NCBI GenBank assembly: GCA_020632875.1
Contig: JACKET010000010.1
Location: forward strand, 186,001 to 250,000
DNA: 64,000 nucleotides
Direction of reading: 5' to 3'
Origin: Alphaproteobacteria bacterium
GTDB lineage: Bacteria; Myxococcota_A; UBA796; GCA-2862545
Made by a program: the position numbers and the translations under genes. Below, one piece after another: positions 57,082-64,000 of the stretch. Positions within the stretch are counted from its first letter, which is position 1. Every line of letters begins with the position of its first letter. The notes beneath the pieces were generated by a model that worked only from the letters and a program-made list of their open reading frames with translations, made no database searches and had not been told where the DNA came from.

Positions 57082-58067
57082 TCAGCGTGCTCGTGACCGG
57101 CGCCACCACCACCGTGGGCGAGCGCTTCGTCCGCAGTCTCGTCGCCGATACGCGCGTGCGGCACGTGCTCGCCGTCGCGCGCGAGCCTCCCGAGCAGGCG
57201 CTGCCCTTCTCGCACGGCAACCGCCTCACGTACCTCTCGGTCGACCTGGCGCGGTCGCGGCACGTCCGCGAGCTGCTGTTCGGCCCGGCGCGCGATCTGG
57301 GCGTCGAGGTCGTCGTGCACCTCGGCCAGCACCGCAGCGGCTTCGGCAAGGGCCGCAAGGTGCACGCCGCGAACGTCGAGGCGCTGCGCTCGATCCTCGA
57401 CCTCGCAGACCGGCACCCGACGATCCGCCGCCTCGTGCTGAAGTCGTACGCCGTCGCCTACAAGGTCAGCCTCGAGCTGCCGATCCTCGTGCGCGAAGAC
57501 CACCCGCTGAACCTGTCCCCGAAGGCCCCGCAGTACATCCGCGACCGCGTCGAGGCCGACCTGACGGCGTGTGCGCGCATGGGCCTGTCGAGCTTCGAGA
57601 CCGTGGTGCTGCGCTGCGCCGAAGCGCTCGGCCCGGGCACCGGCAGCCAGATCTACGACTACCTCGACGCGCCGGTCGCGTTCCGCCCGCTCGGCTTCGA
57701 CCCGATGGTGAACGTCGCCACGGTCGAAGACATGGTCGTGGCGCTCGAGAAGGCCACGCACGGCTCCGGCGAGGGCGTGTTCAACATCCCGGGCTACGAC
57801 ACGCTGCCCCTGTCCGAGGCCACGCGGAAGTGGGGCACCCCGTCGATCCCGCTGCCGGGCGGGTTCCTGCGGCCGGCGTACAACCTCCGGCACCGCCTCA
57901 CCGGCAGCGAGTTCGAGTACGGCCTGAACCGCAACCGGCTCCACATCGGGCTCGTGCTCGACGGCACGCGCGCCCGCGAGGTGCTGGGCTACGTCCCCCG
58001 CCATCCCATCGACTGGCCCATCGGCGGGCCGGTCGCCGACCCGGCGCTCGACGACAGCCCGGACTGA
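57078..58067 (+). CDS. NAD-dependent epimerase/dehydratase-family protein
   Basis: The 329-residue protein starts VLVTGATTTVGERF, an extended-SDR NAD(P)-binding loop of the GxTxxxG type. Further Rossmann-fold elements follow, including VDLARSRHVRELL and VVHLGQH. The expected YxxxK is not clear: the region around LKSYAVAYKVSLE has a Tyr-Lys arrangement that is not canonical, so the reaction is uncertain. It starts with TTG 57078, 8 bases after AAGGGGA. Coupling to the acyltransferase suggests a lipid- or sugar-modifying step. Alternative: an atypical SDR with a regulatory role. Confidence 0.82.
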   Translation: MISVLVTGATTTVGERFVRSLVADTRVRHVLAVAREPPEQALPFSHGNRLTYLSVDLARSRHVRELLFGPARDLGVEVVVHLGQHRSGFGKGRKVHAANVEALRSILDLADRHPTIRRLVLKSYAVAYKVSLELPILVREDHPLNLSPKAPQYIRDRVEADLTACARMGLSSFETVVLRCAEALGPGTGSQIYDYLDAPVAFRPLGFDPMVNVATVEDMVVALEKATHGSGEGVFNIPGYDTLPLSEATRKWGTPSIPLPGGFLRPAYNLRHRLTGSEFEYGLNRNRLHIGLVLDGTRAREVLGYVPRHPIDWPIGGPVADPALDDSPD

Positions 58068-58124
58068 CCGGGTCGTGCCCCCCGTGGGCGGGGTGCGATA
58101 GACTCCCGCCCCGGAGGACTCGCA

Positions 58125-59444
58125 CTGGCCCCACAGCTCCTACTCCTCACCGCCGCGCTCGCCAGCGAGGGCGGCGGCGGACACGGCGGCGCGGAATCGC
58201 ACGGATCGGGCGGCTCCTTCGGCGTGGTGGTGTTGCTCACCATGGTGGGCGTCGCGTACCTGATGGCGCGGTTCGTCGTGAACCGCCTGCAGCGGCGCTT
58301 CCTGTTCGTGAGCGGCCTCGAGTACATCCTGCTCGGCGTGCTGCTCGGCCCGGCCGTCGTGAACACCGTGCACGTCTTCGAGGACATGAGCCGGCTCGCG
58401 CCGATCATCGCCTTCGCGGCCGGGTGGATCGGCCTGCTGTACGGCATGGAGCTCGACCGACGCCAGATGCACGAGTCCACGGGGGGCGCGTTCCGCATCG
58501 CCCTCGCCGAGGTGGGCGGCACGGGCTTCGTCACCACCCTCGCGGGCTACCTGTTCTTCCGCTCGGGCCTCGTGATCGACGTGGTGCCCGAAGACGACGC
58601 GCTCTGCGCGGCCGCAGCGCTCGGCTGTGCGGCAGCGGCGGGCTCGAGCTCGGCCGTCGACCTGTTGTGCGACACGTACGACGGGCTGAAGAGCCGGATG
58701 CTGCTGCCCCTGCTCCGCCGCACCTCGCGCATCGGCGACCTGCTCGCCATCGCGTCGCTCGGCCTGCTGTTCGCGTACTTCCACCCCGGTGGGAGCGGTG
58801 ACGCGTGGCTCGAGACCGACTTCGCGGGCTGGGTGCTGATCACCATCGCGCTGGGCGTCGTGATGGGCCTGTTGTTCTCGACCTTCCTCGACAACGACGC
58901 CGACGAGAACCACCGGTTCCTCGCCCTCGTCGGGATCATCATCCTCGCGGCGGGCACGGCGTTCTTCCTCGAGATCAGCGCGCTCACCGTCAACCTGATC
59001 CTCGGCGCCTGGCTCGTGAACAGCGACGACGGCCCGAAGGTCGCCGACACCCTCGAGACCTCGCTGAAGCCGGTCACCCTCGTGCTGATGGTGTTCGCGG
59101 GCGCGATGTGGGTCCCGGTCGATCCGCTCGCCGGGCTCCTCGTCTCGGCGGGCTACCTGCTCCTGCGCGGCGCCGCGAAGGCGGGTGCCGTGTTCCTCGC
59201 CGCGCTCGGCACGCCTCTGCGCAAAGACCTCTTCCGCGGCCTCATGGCACAGGGCGAGGCCGCCGTGGCGATCGCGGTCAGCTTCCGGCTCGTCTACGAC
59301 GGCCCGGCCGCCGAGCTCGCGTACACCGCGATCCTCATCTCCGTCATGCTGAACGAGCTCTTCGCGTCGCGGCTCCTCAAGGGCCTGCTCATCGACGCGG
59401 GCGAGCTCGACAGCGACGCCACTGCCTGGGAAGCGAGGGCCTGA
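58125..59444 (+). CDS. CPA2-family cation/proton antiporter, probable CTG start
   Basis: The protein of about 439 residues has ten or more TM segments with CPA2-type features (LEYILLGVLLGPAVV, ISALTVNLILGAWLVNSDD, MAQGEAAVAIAVSFRL). It would exchange Na+ or K+ for protons. The first in-frame ATG is internal (58251), GTG is at 58215, but the frame is open further up. A CTG at 58125 has an ideal GGAGG at 58113-58117 seven bases before it and gives MAPQLLLLTAALASEG, a good signal-like sequence, so I take CTG as start with moderate confidence. It overlaps trkA by one base (TGATG). Confidence 0.8.
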   Translation: MAPQLLLLTAALASEGGGGHGGAESHGSGGSFGVVVLLTMVGVAYLMARFVVNRLQRRFLFVSGLEYILLGVLLGPAVVNTVHVFEDMSRLAPIIAFAAGWIGLLYGMELDRRQMHESTGGAFRIALAEVGGTGFVTTLAGYLFFRSGLVIDVVPEDDALCAAAALGCAAAAGSSSAVDLLCDTYDGLKSRMLLPLLRRTSRIGDLLAIASLGLLFAYFHPGGSGDAWLETDFAGWVLITIALGVVMGLLFSTFLDNDADENHRFLALVGIIILAAGTAFFLEISALTVNLILGAWLVNSDDGPKVADTLETSLKPVTLVLMVFAGAMWVPVDPLAGLLVSAGYLLLRGAAKAGAVFLAALGTPLRKDLFRGLMAQGEAAVAIAVSFRLVYDGPAAELAYTAILISVMLNELFASRLLKGLLIDAGELDSDATAWEARA

Positions 59445-60793
59445 TGTTCGTCGTCGTCGTCGGTCTCGGTCAGGTCGGGCGCCACGTGGTGCGCACCCTC
59501 GAGTGGGAGCGCCACGACGTCGTCGCGATCGACCAGGACGAGAACGCCATCCGCTACGTCGAGGAGCACCACGACGTGATGACGCTGCAGGGCTACGGCG
59601 CGAGCCACAAGGTCCTCACGGCCGCGCGGGCCCACCAGGCCGATCTCGTCGTCACCGTCACGAACCACGACGAGGTGAACCTCGTCGCCGCGCTCGCCGC
59701 CCGCAAGCTCGGCGCGAAGCGCGCGATCGCCCGCGTCGAGGGCCGCGAGTGGGGCGCCGAAGACGACAGCACCGGCGTCGAGTACGGGTTCCTCGGGGTC
59801 GACGTCGTGTTCAACCCGAAGCTCCTGCTCGCCCGCGAGCTGGCGAAGATCGCCCAGTCCCACGGGGCCACGCAGGTCATCGACGTCGCCGACGACCGCA
59901 TCGAGATCGTCAGCGTCGACCTCGACGACACGTTCCGGCGCACGAACACCTCGCTCGCCCGGATGCGCATCCCCGAGGGCGTGCTCGTCGTGGCCATCGT
60001 GCGCGACGGCGAGCTGCGCGTGCCCGGCGGCGCCGACGTGCTCGAGCCCGGCGACCGCATCTACCTGTGCGGCGAGCCCGGCCAGATGCACAAGGCCGAA
60101 GACCTCTTCACGAAGAACCGCGAGGCGCAGCGCGTGTGCATCGTCGGGGGCGGCGTCATCGGCGAGGCCCTCGCCGCCACCCTCGTGAAGGACGGCACCG
60201 AGGTCGCCCTCATCGAGAAAGACCCGACGCGGGCGCGCGAGCTGTCGTGCCGGCTCTCGAAGGTCACGGTCATCGAGGGCGACGGCACCGACATGGAGCT
60301 GTTGAAGGACAACTACGTCGGGAACTTCGACCTGTTCGCCGCCGTGAGCCACGAGGACGAGGTCAACCTCATGGCCGCGCTGCTCGCGAAGCGGGTCGGA
60401 GCCAAGCGCACCGCCACCGTCGTGCACCGTCCCGACTACGTCGACATCCACCACCAGCTCGGCATCAACAGCGTGCTCTCGCCCCGCCAGCTCGCGGCGG
60501 ATCACGTGCTGCGCTTCGTCCGCGAGAAGGCGCTCAAGTCCGTCGCCACGCTCGAGAACGGCAAGGCCCAGATCATGGAGATCCGCGCGCTCGAGGGCGC
60601 CCGGGCCGTCGACGTGCCGGTCGCGCGCATGCAGCTGCCGAAGGGCGCCCTGCTGTGCGCGGTCCTCAAGCCCGACCACGTCGAGATCCCCCGCGGCGAC
60701 ACGCTCATCCAGGCGGGCGACACCGTGATCGCGCTCGCCACCTCCCGCGCCTACGACAAGCTCGAGGCGCTCTTCAAGCAGCGGGCGTTCTAG
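59444..60793 (+). CDS. trkA: Trk potassium uptake regulator TrkA
   Basis: The 449-residue cytoplasmic protein has two RCK/TrkA-N Rossmann domains, starting VVVVGLGQVGRHV (4-16) and VCIVGGGVIGEAL (about 229-241), each followed by a TrkA-C domain (GVLVVAIVRDGELRVPGG; GALLCAVLKPDHVEIPRG). This two-RCK length is standard for TrkA, which binds NAD(H)/ATP and gates TrkH. The ATG overlaps the antiporter stop by one base. trkH follows after one base, so uptake and exchange are co-regulated. Confidence 0.96.
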   Translation: MFVVVVGLGQVGRHVVRTLEWERHDVVAIDQDENAIRYVEEHHDVMTLQGYGASHKVLTAARAHQADLVVTVTNHDEVNLVAALAARKLGAKRAIARVEGREWGAEDDSTGVEYGFLGVDVVFNPKLLLARELAKIAQSHGATQVIDVADDRIEIVSVDLDDTFRRTNTSLARMRIPEGVLVVAIVRDGELRVPGGADVLEPGDRIYLCGEPGQMHKAEDLFTKNREAQRVCIVGGGVIGEALAATLVKDGTEVALIEKDPTRARELSCRLSKVTVIEGDGTDMELLKDNYVGNFDLFAAVSHEDEVNLMAALLAKRVGAKRTATVVHRPDYVDIHHQLGINSVLSPRQLAADHVLRFVREKALKSVATLENGKAQIMEIRALEGARAVDVPVARMQLPKGALLCAVLKPDHVEIPRGDTLIQAGDTVIALATSRAYDKLEALFKQRAF

Positions 60794-60794
60794 G

Positions 60795-62399
60795 TTGGCG
60801 CTGAAGGCACCCACCACCGCGTACGTCGCGATGCACCGCCAGGTCGCTCGCCCCTGTGGCTTCGTGCTGCTCGGCATGGCGGCGTTCATGGTGCTGTGTG
60901 CGCTCGTCGGGCTCGTCTACGACCTGTTCGACCTGCACCGTGACACCCGCGGCGGCGTGCCCTGGATGGTCGCGTGCGGCGCCATCACCGGAGCCAGCGG
61001 CGGCGCGATGGTGTGGTGGGGCCAGCCGGCCCGCGGCGTCCAGCTGCGCCGGGCCGAAGCCACGCTCACCACGGCGCTCGTCTGGACCCTCGCCGGTGTC
61101 TACGGCGCCCTGCCCTTCGTGCTCGACGGCGGCGTGCCCGTGGCCGACGGCATCTTCGAGGCCGTGTCCGGCTTCACGACCACCGGGGCCACCATCGTCG
61201 CCGACATCGAGGGCACCCTGTCGCGGCCCGTGCTGCTGTGGCGCTCCGTCATCCAGTGGCTCGGCGGCATGGGCATCGTCGTGCTGTTCATCGCGGTGTT
61301 CCCGAGCCTCGGCGTGACGGGCAAGCACATGTTCCGCACCGAGGTGCCCGGGCACTCGGCCGAGGGCCTGAAGCCCAAGATCACCGAGACGAGCGCCGCG
61401 CTCTGGCGGATCTACGCCGCGGCGACGGTCGCCGAGATCGCCGTGCTGTGGGCGCTGTTCACGTGGTGGGTGCCGAAGACCGCCGACACGCACTGGGCCG
61501 AGAACCTGTTCGACGCGGTGTGCCACGCGCTCACGACCCTGTCGACCGGCGGGTTCTCGACGAAGAACGCCAGCGTCGCGTACTTCGAGAGCGGGCTCGT
61601 CGACTACGTCATCAGCGGGTTCATGCTGTTCGCCGGCGTGAACTTCGGCCTGTACTACGGCGCGCTCATCGTGCGGGCGCGGGCGCTCCGCGAGGGCACC
61701 CCGATGGAGCGGTGGCGCGCGCGGGCCCGCGACACCTGGAACGTGTTCTTCCGGTCGGTCGAGTTCCGGGCGTACTGCGGCGGGGTCGCCGTGATGACGG
61801 TGCTGCTCACGATCGCGATCCTCCCGAACCACCACGGGAACTGGCTCGAGTCGCTGCGCTACGCCTTCTTCATGGTGGCCACGACCGTCACGTCCACCGG
61901 CTACGGCACCGACGACTACATGGCGTATCCGTCCACGGGGCTCGGGCTGATCCTGCTCATGATGCTCGTCGGCGGCATGAGCGGCTCGACCGCGGGCGGC
62001 GTGAAGGTGTCGCGCATGGTGCTGCTCGCCGAGAACACGTGGGGCCAGCTGCGCAAGTCGTACCGGCCGAACGTCGTGCAGGTCACCCGGCTCGGGCGCG
62101 AGATCATCAGCGAAGACGTGCTGAACGCCGTGGCGACGTTCTTCTTCCTCTACATCACGACGCTCTGCATCGGCTCGGTGCTCATCGCCTACACCGACGG
62201 CGTGGGCATCCCCACCGCGTTCGGCGCGATGCTGACGAGCGTGTCGAACATGGGTCCCGGCCCCTACTACGAGGGCGCCGACAACTTCGCCCGCTACACG
62301 CCCATCGCGAAGATCCTGTTCTCGTTCGCGATGATCCTCGGGCGCCTCGAGTTCTTCACGGTGCTCGCCCTGTTCATGCCCGAGTTCTGGAAGCACTGA
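60795..62399 (+). CDS. trkH: Trk potassium transporter subunit TrkH
   Basis: The 534-residue membrane protein contains the four P-loop motifs of the Trk/Ktr family: SGFTTTGATI, TLSTGGFST, TVTSTGYGT and the last around LTSVSNMGPG, plus GGMGIVVLFIAVFP and SGSTAGGVKVSR. It forms the K+ pore gated by TrkA. TTG 60795 is used; ATG 60831 (MHRQVARPCG) would be 12 residues shorter and is a real alternative. The final gene of the operon starts on its last base. Confidence 0.95.
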   Translation: MALKAPTTAYVAMHRQVARPCGFVLLGMAAFMVLCALVGLVYDLFDLHRDTRGGVPWMVACGAITGASGGAMVWWGQPARGVQLRRAEATLTTALVWTLAGVYGALPFVLDGGVPVADGIFEAVSGFTTTGATIVADIEGTLSRPVLLWRSVIQWLGGMGIVVLFIAVFPSLGVTGKHMFRTEVPGHSAEGLKPKITETSAALWRIYAAATVAEIAVLWALFTWWVPKTADTHWAENLFDAVCHALTTLSTGGFSTKNASVAYFESGLVDYVISGFMLFAGVNFGLYYGALIVRARALREGTPMERWRARARDTWNVFFRSVEFRAYCGGVAVMTVLLTIAILPNHHGNWLESLRYAFFMVATTVTSTGYGTDDYMAYPSTGLGLILLMMLVGGMSGSTAGGVKVSRMVLLAENTWGQLRKSYRPNVVQVTRLGREIISEDVLNAVATFFFLYITTLCIGSVLIAYTDGVGIPTAFGAMLTSVSNMGPGPYYEGADNFARYTPIAKILFSFAMILGRLEFFTVLALFMPEFWKH

Positions 62400-64000
62400 T
62401 GGCCGGCCACGGATCGAACCAGCCCGTCGACTTCGTGCGCAAGCTGACCATCGTCGCGACGCTGCTCGCCGGCATCGTCTTCCTGCACGCCATCTGGATC
62501 CCTTCCGGCGAGTTCTCGACGGGGCTGTTGGCCGTCGGCTTCGTGGTGCTCGCCTCCTACGCGATCGGCGAGCTCGCCGAGGCCGGCAAGCTGCCGCACA
62601 TCACGGGCTACCTGCTCGCCGGCCTGCTGCTGGGCGGCTCGCTCGCGCACACGCTGCACGACGTCGAGGTCCTGAAGCCCTTCCTGTGGCCCCCGTTCGA
62701 CAAGGGGCTGCTGAACGACACCGTGCTGAAGCAGCTCGGGCTCATGGACACCCTGGCCCTCGCGCTGATCTGCCTCACCGCGGGCGGCGAGCTGAAGCTC
62801 GAGTCGCTGCGATCGGGGCTCGGGCGGATCCTGGCGCTGCTCGGGGCGCAGACCGTGACGATCCTCGTCGGCATCACCGGGCTGTTCGTGCTGATGGCCC
62901 TCGAGGGCTCGCCGCTCGCGTACGCGAAGGTCGCGGGCCTCGAGCTCGGCCAGGCCGTGGCGCTCGGCGCCGTGCTCGCCTCGGTGAGCCTCGCGACCGC
63001 CCCCGCCGCGACCATCGCCGTCATCAACAGCACCGGCTCGAAGGGGCCGATGACGTCGAACGTTCTGCCCGTCGTCGTGCTGAAGGACGTCGTCGTGGTC
63101 GTCGCGTTCTCGGCCACCACCGCGATCGCCGTCGGCGCGCTCGGGGCTTCGGGAGGGGGGAGCTTCGGCGCCGCGCTGATGAACATCGTCGCGAGCATCG
63201 TGCTCGGCGCGCTCGTCGGCGGCGTGATGCACCTCTACCTGCAGTACGTCGGCGCGGAGATCCTGATCTTCATCGTCGGCTGGGTCTTCATGACCGCCGA
63301 GCTCGCGACCGGCGTGGCGCACTGGATCGACCCCCACGGGCACCCCGAGCTCGCGCTCGTCTTCATCACCGCGGGCTTCGTGACCTCGAACTTCTCGAGC
63401 ATGGGCGACGAGCTCATCCACGAGGTCGAGCGGCTCTCGCTACCCGTGTACGTCGTGTTCTTCACGATGGCCGGCGCCAAGCTCCACATCGACGACCTGC
63501 TCGCGAGCTGGCAGTTCGCCCTGCTGCTCGTGGGCTCGCGCATCGCGATGATCTGGCTCGGGATGCGCATCGGCTCGGCCTGGCCGGGCACCGACACCAT
63601 GACGCGCAACTACGGATGGATGGGCTTCGTGTCGCAGGCGGGGCTCGCGCTCACGCTCGCGGGCAGCATCCAGCGCACCTTCCCGGGCGAGGTCGGCAGC
63701 GGCCTGTTCTCGCTGATCCTCGCCGGCGTCGCGATGAACGAGGTGCTCGGGCCGGTCCTCCTCCAGTTCGGCCTCGGGTTCGCCGGCGAGACCGCCGCGC
63801 AGCGCATGGAGGGCGAGCCCGGCCACACCCACGCGACCGACCGGCCCGCCACCGAAGAGACCGACGACCGGCTCGCGCCCTGGCGGCGCCTCGACGCCGA
63901 GCCCGACGCGTGGGGCCCCGCCGCCGCGACCGCTTCGGACGAGCTCAACGAGATCGCGACCGACCTCGAGCTGGAGCTGCGCCAGCTCGTGCGGGACCTC
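62399..64000 (+). CDS. Second CPA2-family cation/proton antiporter (KefB-like), 3' end cut by window edge
   Basis: From ATG 62399 (TGATG overlap with trkH) the frame stays open to the right edge, 534 codons. The N-terminus is cytoplasmic, followed by about twelve hydrophobic segments with CPA2 motifs: LPHITGYLLAGLLLGG, LALALICLTAGGELKL, SVSLATAPAATIAVINS and VSQAGLALTLAGSI. A hydrophilic C-terminal part rich in Glu, Asp and Arg begins near residue 460. It would move K+ or Na+ against protons and balance TrkAH uptake. No regulatory RCK domain is reached before the edge. Confidence 0.88.
   Translation, partial: MAGHGSNQPVDFVRKLTIVATLLAGIVFLHAIWIPSGEFSTGLLAVGFVVLASYAIGELAEAGKLPHITGYLLAGLLLGGSLAHTLHDVEVLKPFLWPPFDKGLLNDTVLKQLGLMDTLALALICLTAGGELKLESLRSGLGRILALLGAQTVTILVGITGLFVLMALEGSPLAYAKVAGLELGQAVALGAVLASVSLATAPAATIAVINSTGSKGPMTSNVLPVVVLKDVVVVVAFSATTAIAVGALGASGGGSFGAALMNIVASIVLGALVGGVMHLYLQYVGAEILIFIVGWVFMTAELATGVAHWIDPHGHPELALVFITAGFVTSNFSSMGDELIHEVERLSLPVYVVFFTMAGAKLHIDDLLASWQFALLLVGSRIAMIWLGMRIGSAWPGTDTMTRNYGWMGFVSQAGLALTLAGSIQRTFPGEVGSGLFSLILAGVAMNEVLGPVLLQFGLGFAGETAAQRMEGEPGHTHATDRPATEETDDRLAPWRRLDAEPDAWGPAAATASDELNEIATDLELELRQLVRDL

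Overview
The window is about 70% GC, densely coded and free of phage or transposase genes. The gene content points to an uncultured member of the Myxococcota (formerly Deltaproteobacteria). The signs are short C-terminal Cys-helix-Arg sorting tails like MYXO-CTERM, long thrombospondin type 3 calcium-binding repeat proteins, MopE-like Cys/Asp metal-binding repeats, several Ser/Thr kinases with large fused regions, many lipoproteins, and Omp85/TonB outer-membrane machinery. This placement is an inference from protein architecture, because no 16S gene is present.

Layout. 1-4573 (minus): a TamA/TamB-like outer-membrane assembly pair, with tamB running off the left edge. 4643-7589 (plus): a small membrane protein, an asparagine-synthetase-like protein with altered active sites, and a peroxiredoxin. 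7590-13819 (minus): a Ser/Thr kinase followed by a three-gene overlapping set for a 1016-residue TSP3 surface protein, a MopE-like lipoprotein and a TPR/PEGA-like protein. 13853-17452 (plus): the housekeeping cluster dnaX-ybaB-recR-thiS-rluA-like; dnaX carries a clear -1 programmed frameshift signal. 17553-21862: an Ala-rich lipoprotein, then SRP RNA, two tRNA-Ser genes and tadA on the minus strand, then an alpha/beta-hydrolase-like protein and a CCA-adding-type nucleotidyltransferase. 21939-29734 (minus): two paralogous TonB-dependent-receptor-like proteins and two lipoproteins. 29902-37781: a sulfatase-like membrane protein, a kinase-ATPase-TPR fusion, and a PP2C phosphatase fused to a pseudokinase. 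37936-41502: four tandem OB-fold-like lipoproteins, three of them clear paralogues. 41975-43658: a small membrane protein and an ECF sigma factor with its membrane partner. 43660-49958: a two-TM protein, then a beta-barrel protein followed by three lipoproteins with lamin-tail and phospholipase D-like domains. 49978-52597 (minus): a Gly-rich MopE-type surface protein and a PDZ protein. 52697-58067 (plus): an FAD-linked oxidase, a second sigma/membrane-partner pair, an acyltransferase and an NAD-dependent epimerase-like protein. 58125-64000 (plus): a potassium operon (CPA2 antiporter-trkA-trkH-CPA2), the last gene cut by the right edge.

How the genes work together. Much of the accessory content is envelope or surface machinery: barrels, receptors, lipoproteins and sorted repeat proteins. 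The most unusual part is 37.9-50 kb. There, OB-fold lipoproteins and an operon of barrel, lamin-tail lipoprotein, PLD-like lipoprotein and PLD plus lamin-tail lipoprotein sit close together. OB-fold and lamin-tail modules are known accessory domains of secreted nucleases, so a cell-surface nucleic-acid binding or degrading system is a reasonable but unproven reading. Two non-coding stretches (35813-36293 and 41503-41974) hold symmetric repeat structures that no gene explains.
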